The position numbers were made by a program, and so were the translations under genes. DNA of 64,000 bases from Ureibacillus yapensis (GTDB lineage Bacteria; Bacillota; Bacilli; Bacillales_A; Planococcaceae), in NCBI RefSeq assembly GCF_003515775.1, contig NZ_QWEI01000010.1, positions 1 to 64,000 of the forward strand, read 5' to 3'. The notes beneath the pieces were generated by a model. The model was not told the DNA's origin, searched no databases, and saw only the letters and a program-made list of their open reading frames with translations. Each line of letters opens with the position of its first letter. Position 1 is the first letter of the stretch. Below, one piece after another: positions 48,231-56,884 of this stretch.

Positions 48231-48258
48231 GATATATTATATTATATTATATTATATT
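48231..48258. repeat. short tandem repeat (ATTAT)n
   Basis: Five contiguous copies of a five-base ATTAT unit within AT-rich island DNA. Likely slippage-prone noncoding sequence. Confidence 0.85.
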
Positions 48259-48665
48259 TCGTGCTTACTCAACAAGCTGAATATAATTAAATTCACTTAA
48301 ACAGATCAATGCTACTTATATTTTATTCACTTAATCGTTGCGAGGGTAGTCATAATGTTATACAGTACGCGATTAACATTTACTTCAATTACTATGCTTT
48401 CTACTATTAGAAAAAACATAACCTACATTATATTCATACTGAATTTGAAGGTTTCAAAATATTATTTAGTTTTAATATTTTATTAATAGCTAGTACAAAG
48501 AAAAGAAGAACTCTACCCAAAAACAGGTGACTATAGCAACCATTAATTTGTTTTACGGTGATTTATTAATATATGTTCTATTCCTATTTCTTTAACAAGA
48601 ACTAGTATATATATAATGAATTACTAAAATTTTATATAAGCCAGTTTAAAATAAGGTGAATTTTA
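48259..48665. other. noncoding AT-rich stretch inside the island
   Basis: About 400 bp between the left-end repeats and the first cargo gene. No gene or clear hairpin seen; the cargo gene to its right ends at 48666 without an obvious terminator. Confidence 0.5.
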
Positions 48666-49682
48666 TTATAAGGTAAACTTTTTACTCTTATAACCTAACC
48701 AGTGCTTATTTTCTCCATCAAATCGATCCTTTAAATCTAATAGATCAACTCTAGGAGTATCAACTCCCACTACCGCTTCAAGATTATAAATAAAATTTCC
48801 TGCGGTTCCTCTCCTAACTACTATCCATAAAGTATTATTTTCTATGTCGTAATAACTATATTTTATACGAGCTGTTTCTCTTTCAACCTCTTCCCACTTC
48901 AAAGTGTCTGGAATTATTTTCTTTACTTCTGCAAAAAAGGTTCCAGTTTCAATCCAGTTATCTACTACTTCTTTTGAGCCTATTAGTTTTGGCTTGTAGT
49001 ATTTACCATCTCGTAGTTTATAATAAAGATATGTTTTTTGCCCTGAAATTAATTCATTTTCAAATAAAGGACTTAAAACCCCATTAGGAAAGCATACTAG
49101 ACTAAGTGAGTCTCTAAATTCATTCCTATCCAAACTAAAGGATTTATTATCATCATAGTAAATAGCTTTTAGAAAGTATGATAATACAGGTAATGAGCCG
49201 TTATTGTAAGTGTCGTATTCTGGCAAATTACTCTCAACCTCTAAACCATATTCCTCGTGTAAAATCCTTACATGCCTAAAACTTGTTTGGTTAGGCAAAT
49301 ACTGTAACCATTTTATATCTCCACTATTAGTTTTTGCATTTATTGTTTTTGCATCTATATTAATTATTGCATCCTTCGTTACTATTCCCATATCACCACT
49401 TACTGGTGATGGATATATATCAACAATTAAGTCATTTTCTATTAACTTCTTATATAGAAGGTGACGCATAATCCTTTCAAATGGTACTTTAAATTTATTA
49501 TTATCCCACTTCCTATGTAATACTTCATAATTTTTAATTATGTATGCTTCAGAATCTTTTAAACTCTTCTCGAATTCCTCTGAAGAAAAAATCTCCCATA
49601 GAAAATTGAAATACTTTTTTTCTAAATTGAGCATTGCAATTTGTTCAGCGGTATATGTTTCCATTCTCTTTTGAATTGACAC
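48666..49682 (-). CDS. putative PD-(D/E)XK-type nuclease, island cargo
   Basis: 338 residues, no signal or membrane helix. The segment SPVSGDMGIVTKDAIINIDA with following KTIN looks like a nuclease core: an Asp (GDMG), a hydrophobic strand, then D-A-K (NIDAKTI), i.e. the D...(D/E)xK pattern of type II restriction-like folds. The N-terminal 90 residues are helical and charged; the C-terminal part is mixed alpha/beta. No methyltransferase is adjacent, so a stand-alone or modification-dependent nuclease is more likely than a type II system. Start is probably GTG at 49682; ATG at 49664 is the alternative, and ribosome sites are weak for both. No family recognised with certainty. Confidence 0.55.
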   Translation of the reverse strand: MSIQKRMETYTAEQIAMLNLEKKYFNFLWEIFSSEEFEKSLKDSEAYIIKNYEVLHRKWDNNKFKVPFERIMRHLLYKKLIENDLIVDIYPSPVSGDMGIVTKDAIINIDAKTINAKTNSGDIKWLQYLPNQTSFRHVRILHEEYGLEVESNLPEYDTYNNGSLPVLSYFLKAIYYDDNKSFSLDRNEFRDSLSLVCFPNGVLSPLFENELISGQKTYLYYKLRDGKYYKPKLIGSKEVVDNWIETGTFFAEVKKIIPDTLKWEEVERETARIKYSYYDIENNTLWIVVRRGTAGNFIYNLEAVVGVDTPRVDLLDLKDRFDGENKHWLGYKSKKFTL

Positions 49683-49898
49683 CTATTATATCCCCAATCA
49701 ATAAAATTTATGGCATTTCTCACGTTAATAATATTATCAAAATATCATCAGTTAGTTATTTATTATTTAATACTGTTTGTAACCAGTTATTATCTATTGA
49801 ATCATTATGAACTAATCTTAATTCTTTAAGCAGTAATACTATATCTAACCTTAATTGGGTAACCGTCTCCCTTTAAATTGGATATCGTATAATAAAGG

Positions 49899-50682
49899 TT
49901 AGGGTAAAGTAAAATGCCCCCTAAAATCAAATCCACCATCTTTTGATAGTCTTGTTTGAGTTATTGAATGCGTAACATCTTTTAACTGTTTAAAAAGTGC
50001 TACAGTAACTGCTTCAAATTCATAGGATTTTAATGAGATCAATTGTTCTAAGATTTTTTCATCCTCAGATCCTTTTACTGGCAACCCCTAACCCTTACTC
50101 CTTATATGACTCTCCTATACTCGTAGCTTATCTACTTTTCCAAGTTTATAACTCCTCCAGGCAAGAGGGGACATCTTATCTAACTGTTCTACCTGTTCAA
50201 ATTTTTGACTTCTTGCTCTACTATGTAGCCTTGAAATATTTACTTCATCATTATCCAAGAATTGTAAGGTGGCATCTATAATTTTTTATAGGTAAACCAG
50301 TCTCTTTATCTACAAACCATGTAAGTTCTAACTTTTCAAAATACATAAGCCATTAAAACTTACTATACCTTTAGGTGGCTTAGAGAAATGAAGGATTGGG
50401 GGTAAAACACCATAGTTCCCCTCTAATACAGAATGATTTATAAGATCTAATATTTGATTCCTTCACAATCATAAAATTTCTTTACTTTATTATACTTTGC
50501 ATCCCCCCAATAACGAAGAAAAGTCTATTATGTCATTCCAAGGATTTCCCCCTTAGGGAGATGTATTACTTTTACTAAAATTAGGTAGGCATACCCGTGA
50601 ATCTATTAACAAATTTTAATGGTCGAATTCCTGACATGTTTCTCATTCCACGTTTTGTATATTAATTCACCTTAAAAATCAT
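49899..50682 (-). pseudogene. decayed Mrr-type restriction endonuclease
   Basis: Conserved pieces appear in order but in different frames. The N-terminal MRNMSGIRPLKFVN is followed by NPWNDIIDF, YWGDAKYNKVKKFYDCEG, LINHSVLEGNYGVLPPILHF, VSFNGLCILK, LELTWFVDKETGLPIKNYRC and AWRSYKLGKVDKLRV. The readable C-terminal ORF (49899-50084) has FEAVTVALFKQL and LSKDGGFDFRG, the Mrr catalytic fold with its GG-x-D. This order matches Mrr-domain endonucleases with an N-terminal recognition-type domain. At least four frame changes or stops are needed to join them, so the gene is dead. Related enzymes cut modified DNA. Confidence 0.7.
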
Positions 50683-50769
50683 CCTCCTCCTTAGTTATAG
50701 CACCCTTATCAATCTTGTCCTATAGGATATAGTTTCCCCTCTTTTGAAACTTTCCTTTTGTTATTGTAA

Positions 50770-51522
50770 TTAAGAATAAGCGTTTTTTAAGGTTACTTCT
50801 GCAAATAGTAAGTTATTTATTACCATTTTTACAACAATTTCATTAACAAACTTATAACAAGTGTACTTATACTCTAATGGTTGTACTTCTACCCAATCTA
50901 ATAATAGTTGTGGTTCCACCCCATCACTTTCAAAAACTAAAATTCTTTCATCATAAGCTCTACTCCCAAGTTCAGGTAATGTTTCATTTGTGATAATGAA
51001 GTAGCTCGAGAATTCATTTATCTCTTGTTTATGCATGTCATTAAGAAAAGAATAGCTTAGACTAACTGAACATGAAGTACTTTCCTCATCAACATAATAT
51101 CCTTCAGATATTTCCCATACTAAATGCCCAATAGCTAATTTGGCCAATACATTTAAAATTTGATTATGAAATTTACTTACTTGACCTGAACTTATACTAT
51201 CTCTAATGTTATTTACTATATCAACATTTCTCTCGTTCTCTATCCTTGACATTATTTCTTCAGAAAAAGAGTATTCTGATCCATAGTGTTTTTGCTTTAA
51301 TAATTGAACCAGAAGTGAAACTACTAATTCATCATTTGAATAAGAATTATTACATTTTATGCAGGCTGGTAACGTTGGAAGATTCTCTGGAAAAGGCTTA
51401 TTCAGAAAAACCTTTGAAGGAACATGGTCCCTTGTTCCTGACTCTTCTCCGCAATATATACATTCTGTATAGGCGTTTTTAGAATATACAACTCTATTAC
51501 GCAATCTATCGTCAGTCACCAT
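50770..51522 (-). CDS. HNH-type (McrA-like) putative nuclease, island cargo
   Basis: 250 residues. The N-terminal zinc-binding motif reads CIYCGEESGTRDHVPSKVF and LPACIKCNNSYSND: two CxxC pairs around an Asp-His and a downstream Asn, the layout of HNH endonucleases of the McrA kind. The remaining 190 residues are mixed and of unknown function, possibly target recognition. It ends about 90 bp before the decayed Mrr gene and is on the same strand. No ribosome site precedes the ATG at 51522, so the start is uncertain. Confidence 0.65.
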   Translation of the reverse strand: MVTDDRLRNRVVYSKNAYTECIYCGEESGTRDHVPSKVFLNKPFPENLPTLPACIKCNNSYSNDELVVSLLVQLLKQKHYGSEYSFSEEIMSRIENERNVDIVNNIRDSISSGQVSKFHNQILNVLAKLAIGHLVWEISEGYYVDEESTSCSVSLSYSFLNDMHKQEINEFSSYFIITNETLPELGSRAYDERILVFESDGVEPQLLLDWVEVQPLEYKYTCYKFVNEIVVKMVINNLLFAEVTLKNAYS

Positions 51523-52082
51523 TGCAATTATGTATTTTCATTTAATTCACCCTTATATGTTAGATCCAAATTCCACTTCGAATAAATCCAAGCATTTGTC
51601 TTGTAATAATTATTAAGTTTAATAATTATTTTTATATGACTTTAGTTCTTTTAAATATAAAAACATCCTCCTTTTTCCCTAAAATCAAGTATATCAAATG
51701 TTGCTCGTTTGACCAAATATTCCCCAGTTTTAATATCAGCTATATTCAGAAGGAAGATAACATCATGTTTTCCTTAGTACCAATTGACATTGGAAAATAT
51801 ACATTTTCAGAAACAATCAATCACGCAGTGAAGTAAATTATCGGAACCCTATACGTTGGAATATTAGAAGACTTTTTGAAGGAGACAAATTTATCTTTTT
51901 TACTAAAATCTCCACACATGTACTTTTTACCAGTGATTAAAACCTTATTATTAGGATGCCTGGACATGATTCGGAACTGGTAACGGAGTGTGAACATAAC
52001 TGACGTACAAAATCGTTCTAATAAATATGCAAAAAACAATGCATACATAGGTTTTCAAAAATTAAATTACTTTTGAAATTAA
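51523..52082. other. island region with only degenerate coding traces
   Basis: Between the HNH gene and the broken gene at 52083. Short plus-strand readings occur (for example MFSLVPIDIGKYTFSET near 51764 and NRSNKYAKNNAYIGFQKLNY near 52010) but each is interrupted. They may be remnants of the N-terminal part of the downstream broken gene. Confidence 0.4.
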
Positions 52083-52529
52083 TACCAGAATGAGTTGGCC
52101 GAAAAACAAGAAGAAAGATTGATTTTTTCTAATGCCTTTCAACAATACACGTACTAGATTGGTGACAAGGCGGTTGAAATCCAAAAGCTATTCGCTGAAG
52201 ATAGGAAGATAATTGAAGATAAGTGCTACGCCAACATGATGCATTTTAAGAAGCTGTATGTTGATGAAATACTGAAGCAATCTGAATATTTACGTGAACT
52301 AGGTAATATTGATTCACAACTTCAACAGGTTCTGATTAATGCTGGCCGTCAGAAGAATATTTATCCTACCTTAGAAATTAAATCCCCTTTTAATCCAACT
52401 TACAAAAATCAGTATAACGGTGTTTATCTTCAGCTTTCATTAGGTGAAATTAAACGACTTATAACCGGACAATATACAGAGGATGATGTGGACTATCTTA
52501 ATAAATTTGCTAATAAAAAAGTTTTGTAA
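52083..52529 (+). pseudogene. C-terminal remnant of an island gene, interrupted by TAG
   Basis: One frame reads ELAEKQEERLIFSNAFQQYT, a TAG at 52155-52157, then IGDKAVEIQKLFAEDRKIIE and on to the stop after FANKKVL (148 codons). A TGG in place of TAG would restore the frame. The sequence is helical and charged. Its position before a Cys-rich VLP gene suggests the tail of a mobilisation (relaxase-type) protein, but no catalytic part is present and the family is not recognised. Confidence 0.55.
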
Positions 52530-52649
52530 GTTGCATGTCTGAAATTTATTCTCCTTCCGTTATCAAGTGTAGAGAAGATTTTGATTCTCTATCTGGTAAG
52601 GGAAGGAGAATTTTTTTGTTTATTAAAAATAAAATAGGGAGGGATATTT

Positions 52650-53024
52650 ATGCTACTCGATAATAGGACACTAACTAAAGTTAAAAGATTGTGTAAAAAT
52701 AAATGTGCGAATTACATAGATGGTAATTGTCTTTTAACTGAGAGTGAATGTGACTACTTCACAAAATACGGTAACTGTATTTCTTGTGATTGGTTTGAAG
52801 AAGCTGTTCTACCTAACGATCCAGAACTTCAAACAGCTTATGAACATCTGCATGGAATCAGTTACAGGGAAAATGAAGATTGTTATGAAGTTCCTGTTAC
52901 GCATTTCAGCTACAAACCTTGTAAACGCTGTGAAAAGCAATTTAAACCTACTTCAAGAGTAACCGGTATTGCAGTGCTTTTTGTAGAAAATCTAGAAAAC
53001 AAACATACCGGAAGTCGAATATGA
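52650..53024 (+). CDS. cysteine-rich VLP-type protein
   Basis: 124 residues with a GGGAGGGA ribosome site. It has thirteen cysteines arranged as KRLCKNKCANYIDGNCLL, CISCDWFEEAVLP and YKPCKRCEKQF, plus the typical end GIAVLFVENLENKHTG-like segment. This matches the Cys-rich VLP domain of Firmicutes integrative and mobilisable elements, usually encoded beside relaxase genes. It probably binds zinc; its role is unknown. It is intact although its neighbours are broken. Confidence 0.7.
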   Translation: MLLDNRTLTKVKRLCKNKCANYIDGNCLLTESECDYFTKYGNCISCDWFEEAVLPNDPELQTAYEHLHGISYRENEDCYEVPVTHFSYKPCKRCEKQFKPTSRVTGIAVLFVENLENKHTGSRI

Positions 53025-53269
53025 AACGTAAGTAATACAGTCTAAATAACAACAGTTTTAGTAGTTGTAAACCTTCTGTATCAAGGACTAGATAAACTAA
53101 GATTCATAAATTAATAGTTTTGCCTCGATATATCATTTTCTAATTAGAAAACTGTTGTTCAACTCGAAATGTCTGAAATGAATTATCTTATCGTTATTAA
53201 TGAGAAAGGACTAATAAAAATGTTCCTTTCAGCTATTAAGAAAAACTAACAAAAAGGTGGAAACATAAA

Positions 53270-53572
53270 ATGCTAAAAGAATTAGATTTACAACTTGATG
53301 AACACGAAAATTTATTACAACAAATCGCTTTTGATAGCGTTATTTGAATAACTGCTAGAGAAGTTCTTCGTCTACGTGATCTTAACCGTAACCATGTTTA
53401 CGAATATTGCGACATTATAAAGTCAAAATATAACTCCGCATTAGAATTATTAAAATTACAATTTTGTATTGATGAAGATACTGAAGTTGCATTAATGTTA
53501 TATATCACTGCGATTCTTCATGAGTTTCCGGCGGAAAGACATCAACCTGATGCACAGTTTTTCATAGAGTAA
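53270..53572 (+). pseudogene. small island gene with one in-frame TGA
   Basis: ATG at 53270 has a good AAAGGTGG ribosome site. The frame reads MLKELDLQLDEHENLLQQIA, reaches TGA at 53345-53347, then continues TAREVLRLRDLNRNHVYEYC to TAA at 53572 (100 codons in all), and a terminator follows. A single TGG-to-TGA change explains it. The protein is helical, and I do not recognise the family. Confidence 0.65.
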
Positions 53573-53574
53573 TT

Positions 53575-53604
53575 GAGAAACTGCCTTTGGTAGTTTCTTT
53601 TTTA
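53575..53604 (+). terminator. terminator of the broken 100-codon gene
   Basis: Hairpin GAAACTGCC-TTT-GGTAGTTTC followed by TTTTTT, four bases after the stop codon. Confidence 0.95.
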
Positions 53605-54089
53605 CTTTTACTTGCATATTTTTATGAAACCAATTTATCATAAAGCCAGAGTTGAGGACAACGGCTTGGCGCAAAATGACTGCCTACATTTCTGAAAGTT
53701 AATAATCTGAGACATAGACAGTGATTTGCATCTTGTTTATTTTTACATGAATCCGTCATTTGAGGTATCCGTTTATGTATGACCTTGTTAAATGCGTTCT
53801 CTCGAACAATACACCTACTAATCTACTTCTGTCAGCACCATTCAGACACAATAGCAAACAAGGATACTATTTCTTGTGTCCTAGACTTAGTTATTGCATC
53901 GGCTAAGTCATAACCGGTCAAGTTTATTTTAACAACGTGTTACTAGGTTTCCACGTTGGATATACCTAAAAAAGGGTGCATTTAATAATGCCTTGCAAAT
54001 CTCAATTTTTTTCGATAAAATTAAGGCAAGTTATAAGGTATATCGTATTGGGTTTATTTAGGTGAACTGTGGTTCGATTTACTAAATGT
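53605..54089. other. noncoding island stretch
   Basis: About 480 bp without a supported gene. It contains an inverted repeat CAACGTG / CACGTTG at 53933-53958 with a 12-base loop; the meaning is unclear, but a structured origin or regulatory site is possible. Confidence 0.45.
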
Positions 54090-54120
54090 GGCTACCTATT
54101 CGCAGTAGGTAGCTTTTTTC
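54090..54120 (+). terminator. plus-strand terminator inside the island
   Basis: Hairpin GCTACCT / AGGTAGC followed by TTTTTTC. It closes plus-strand transcription before the convergent 83-aa gene. Confidence 0.85.
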
Positions 54121-54137
54121 TATTTACAATCTCTACA

Positions 54138-54389
54138 TCAGTATTTAATGTCATGGCAAAGGTTTAATAATGTTATCGCAAACCTTTCAATTTCTTCCAC
54201 GCCACAAGTAAAAAGAAGTTGTTTTTCACTGTCTCCTATTCCTAATAAAATAGAATCATCCTTTTGATCTGGTGTACTCTCTGAATTCAAATAAACTTCT
54301 TTACTTTCTGACAACTTCGTATAATGATGTTGTGCTTCAATAAACCAGCGCTTTCCATCAATTTCATAGAGTTTAAAACAATTTACCAT
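54138..54389 (-). CDS. hypothetical protein downstream of the integrase
   Basis: 83 residues from MVNCFKLYEIDGKRWFIEA, with an AAGGAGTG ribosome site; an in-frame GTG upstream overlaps that site. Mixed alpha/beta, ends ITLLNLCHDIKY. It lies 25 bp after the integrase stop and is probably cotranscribed. It is a candidate for an element-specific accessory protein, but no helix-turn-helix or excisionase motif is evident. Confidence 0.6.
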   Translation of the reverse strand: MVNCFKLYEIDGKRWFIEAQHHYTKLSESKEVYLNSESTPDQKDDSILLGIGDSEKQLLFTCGVEEIERFAITLLNLCHDIKY

Positions 54390-54414
54390 TGAAAACACTC
54401 CTTGATTTCCTTAC

Positions 54415-55380
54415 TTATAAATAATCTTTAAGCTTATCAGCAATATCCGTTAATTCGGTATGCAAATATTTTGTAGTTACAGACAAGTCATTATGTCCAA
54501 GTGCTTTCGACACTAACAATAAATCATTAGATTTTGTATACAAGTTTTTTGCAAAACCACGTCTTAGGGCATGAGGATTTATATTATTGATTCCATAGTT
54601 CAATGTATATTTTCTAAGCTGCTTTTGGATTGAATTGGACGTAATTGCGTTTGTTGTTGGTTTTCCTTTAACTGTGATAAACAAATTATCATTACTTTCT
54701 TTATATTCTTCTCGAATTAATCTATTTTGCTTTATTAAAACCTCTAGTAAATAAGTTGTTTGTTCATCTAACGGTAAAATTAAACCTTTATGATTTTTCA
54801 TTACATCTCCATCAAGCTGTAGTTTTCGTCCAATTAAATCAACATGTTTTTCTCTCATACGTGCGATAGTCCCTATTCTTAACCCACAACGATACATCAA
54901 AAGGATTGCAGTAGCATTTCTTAAATCAATAAACTTTGTATAATCAAGAACAGATAAAAGAAAGTTCACATCTTCATCAGTTGCCCCTTCTTTAATTTCT
55001 GTATCTACTTTTATATTTACAGACCGCCAAAACTTATTTGCAAACCACCCATTATCAAAGCAACGTCCTAAAAAAGCTTTAAAACATTTTAAACGTGTTA
55101 ATTTAGTAGTATTTTTAACGTTCATCTGTGCCAGCCAAGAATAAATAATATCACTGGTTATATCTATCAGATACTCAACTTTAGTATCCCTGATAAAATA
55201 ATGAACAATTGTACTGTAATCATAAAGCGTTCTTTCACGACAACCACTAACTTCAAGCTGCTTCAGAATTACCCACAATGCTTGTTCAATTGTAATTTCA
55301 TTACGCTTTTCTTGACGTTTTCTAACTTGAATTAACGGTTGTTCAATCTGTATATCAAATATTCCTTTCTTTTTAGTCAA
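54415..55380 (-). CDS. tyrosine recombinase (integrase) of the island
   Basis: About 321 residues. N-terminal SAM-like core-binding domain (residues about 30-125), then the catalytic domain with the Arg in LMYRCGLRIGTIARM, the H-x-x-R box NPHALRRGFA, the second His in ALGHNDLSVTTKY and the Tyr nucleophile in TTKYLHTEL, so all key catalytic residues are present. It recombines the att sites in tRNA-Arg, whose gene lies directly to its right. A GGAGGTG ribosome site is followed by TTG at 55380, the likely start; a GTG inside that site is unlikely. Confidence 0.92.
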   Translation of the reverse strand: MTKKKGIFDIQIEQPLIQVRKRQEKRNEITIEQALWVILKQLEVSGCRERTLYDYSTIVHYFIRDTKVEYLIDITSDIIYSWLAQMNVKNTTKLTRLKCFKAFLGRCFDNGWFANKFWRSVNIKVDTEIKEGATDEDVNFLLSVLDYTKFIDLRNATAILLMYRCGLRIGTIARMREKHVDLIGRKLQLDGDVMKNHKGLILPLDEQTTYLLEVLIKQNRLIREEYKESNDNLFITVKGKPTTNAITSNSIQKQLRKYTLNYGINNINPHALRRGFAKNLYTKSNDLLLVSKALGHNDLSVTTKYLHTELTDIADKLKDYL

Positions 55381-55400
55381 AAGAAAAAGCACCTCCGTTT

Positions 55401-55435
55401 ATAATTCGTTAGTACAGAAACTCGACTGACCGAGT
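55401..55435 (+). repeat. repeat copy C, right end of island
   Basis: Counterpart of copy B, with ATAATTC, TACAG, CTCGA and CTGACCGAGT in order, plus the inverted repeat ACTCG / CGAGT. It lies between the integrase start and the right attachment repeat, a typical place for arm-type binding sites. Confidence 0.7.
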
Positions 55436-55494
55436 ACTGTAAAACTGAATCATAAGCGAAAGTGCTTATTTCTCTAAGTATAACGTTGTAAAAA

Positions 55495-55527
55495 ATGACG
55501 TCCCAGGAGGGATTCGAACCCCCGACC
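55495..55527 (-). repeat. attR: 3' end of intact tRNA-Arg
   Basis: 33 bases identical to 48122-48154; here they form the 3' end of the complete tRNA gene. Confidence 0.95.
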
Positions 55528-55572
55528 GTACGCTTAGAAGGCGTATGCTCTATCCGGCTGAGCTACTGAGAC
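55499..55572 (-). tRNA. tRNA-Arg (anticodon TCT)
   Basis: A complete 74-nt cloverleaf on the minus strand: acceptor GTCTCAG / CTGGGAC, D arm GCTCAGCCGGATAGAGC, anticodon loop CTTCTAA with TCT, and T loop GGTTCGAATCC. The 3' CCA is not encoded. It is the integration target of the island and keeps its full sequence because the element supplied the 3' end. Confidence 0.97.
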
Positions 55573-55611
55573 ATTTGATCTTAATGGCAACAACCATTAA
55601 AGACAATATTT

Positions 55612-55640
55612 ATTCTATAGCTAAATTGATAAAATGTCAA
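55612..55640 (-). promoter_or_regulatory. sigma-A promoter of tRNA-Arg
   Basis: Minus strand TTGACA (55635-55640), 17-base spacer, TAGAAT (55612-55617), about 40 bp before the tRNA 5' end. Confidence 0.8.
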
Positions 55641-55674
55641 TACATTTTATGATTTTTTTTTTGAAAGTTGAGGA

Positions 55675-56178
55675 TTATGATAGTTCGAATACATTTGTAA
55701 AGATTACTTCCTCGCGATCTGTAAACGCAGTGACTGTCCAAGTTTCGTCCTTCCACTCAGCAACTACATAACTTTTGTCTTTTATTCCGCGCGGCTTTAA
55801 CAAGCTTCCGGGATTCACGAGCAAAATATCATCCACCAGTTCAACGCCCAGTAGATGGGAATGACCGAAACAGGCTATATTTGCACCCACTTCTTTTGAA
55901 CGGTATAGCAAATTCATGATTGTCGACTTCACATTCAATAAATGACCATGCGCCACGAATCCTTTTACCCCATCCGTTTCAAATATCACTTCATCCGGAA
56001 AACGAGCGTCGGCATCGCAATTTCCGCGTACCTTTTTTACTCCCTCTAAATACGGATGATCAAACGGCAGTTCACTGTCCCCACAGTGGATGACTACATC
56101 TACATCAGTATGGGCATCACGGGCGCGATTAATGACTTCCGCATCCCCGTGTGTATCGCTCATGATTAATAATTTCAC
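55675..56178 (-). CDS. YsnB-like metallophosphoesterase
   Basis: 167 residues with the calcineurin-like metal motifs SDTHGD, HCGDSE, RGNCD and FGHSH in order. The YfcE/MJ0936 subfamily hydrolyses phosphodiesters; the physiological substrate is unknown. The start is probably GTG at 56178 with a GGAGG site; the longer frame has no start support. It is the last gene of the rph-rdgB-ysnB group, as in Bacillus subtilis. Confidence 0.92.
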   Translation of the reverse strand: MKLLIMSDTHGDAEVINRARDAHTDVDVVIHCGDSELPFDHPYLEGVKKVRGNCDADARFPDEVIFETDGVKGFVAHGHLLNVKSTIMNLLYRSKEVGANIACFGHSHLLGVELVDDILLVNPGSLLKPRGIKDKSYVVAEWKDETWTVTAFTDREEVIFTNVFELS

Positions 56179-56290
56179 CTTTATCCCTCCAATCAAAAGA
56201 TTGCCGGCATCTTTATTGGATACTAATTTATATGAAAAATATTCTTTAAAGATGCCGGGCAAAACACCACTCTCATTCGAATCGCTGTGC

Positions 56291-56884
56291 TTATTTGATT
56301 AAACTTGGCAGCTCTTCTGCTAATTTGCGGATTGCGTTACCGCGATGTGAAATGGCTCCTTTTTCTTCAGGCGTCAGTTGTGCCATTGTACGGTCCAGTT
56401 CGGGAACAAAGAAAATCGGATCATAGCCAAATCCATTTGTTCCTCGTTTCTCATTTAGGATAACACCTTCACATGTACCAAACACTGTATAGGTCTCCAA
56501 TTCAGGCCCGGCAATTGCCAAAGCACAGCAAAAACGGGCTGTACGCTTCTCTTCCGCTACACCCTTCAAATTCTCCAATACCTTTACGATGTTTGCTTCA
56601 TCATCATGGTCGCCTGCATAGCGCGCAGAATACACGCCTGGTTCACCATTCAAAGCATCTACCGCTAAACCGCTGTCATCCGCAATGACAAGCGTCCCAA
56701 GCGCCCGTGATAGGGTTTCCGCCTTTAAAATGGCATTCTCTTCAAATGTCTTGCCTGTTTCTTCTATTTCCATATCCGGTGCAACTTCAAACATTGTCAC
56801 CACTTCAAAACCTAAAGGATTAAATAAAGCTTCAAAATCTTTTGCTTTGCCTTTATTTTTTGTTGCGATTACTACTCTTTTCAT
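56291..56884 (-). CDS. rdgB: XTP/dITP diphosphatase (RdgB/HAM1 family, YsnA)
   Basis: 197 residues. The N-terminal [36 protein letters not shown] and [16 protein letters not shown] are hallmarks of the inosine triphosphate pyrophosphatase family, which removes noncanonical purine nucleotides. Its ATG overlaps the rph stop (TAATG), so the two are translationally coupled. Confidence 0.95.
   Translation of the reverse strand: MKRVVIATKNKGKAKDFEALFNPLGFEVVTMFEVAPDMEIEETGKTFEENAILKAETLSRALGTLVIADDSGLAVDALNGEPGVYSARYAGDHDDEANIVKVLENLKGVAEEKRTARFCCALAIAGPELETYTVFGTCEGVILNEKRGTNGFGYDPIFFVPELDRTMAQLTPEEKGAISHRGNAIRKLAEELPSLIK

Larger units (their letters stand above)
48122..55527. mobile_element. integrative element (genomic island) in tRNA-Arg(TCT)
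   Basis: Perfect 33-bp direct repeats bound about 7.4 kb. The intact tRNA is next to a tyrosine recombinase gene at the right end, and a 3' tRNA fragment marks the left end: the classic layout of tRNA-targeting islands. The DNA is visibly richer in A+T than its flanks. Cargo is a putative PD-(D/E)XK nuclease, a decayed Mrr-type endonuclease, an HNH-type protein, mobilisation-like remnants and unknown small genes. No capsid, terminase or complete replication gene is seen, so it is an island or satellite-like element that now depends on helpers, or a dead one. Confidence 0.92.

Noticed and set aside
48231-48258. ATTAT tandem repeat as a CRISPR-like array
   Set aside because: Unit is five bases with no spacers; simple slippage repeat.
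53933-53958. Inverted repeat CAACGTG / CACGTTG as an oriT
   Set aside because: No conserved nick sequence or intact relaxase to support it; kept only as a note.
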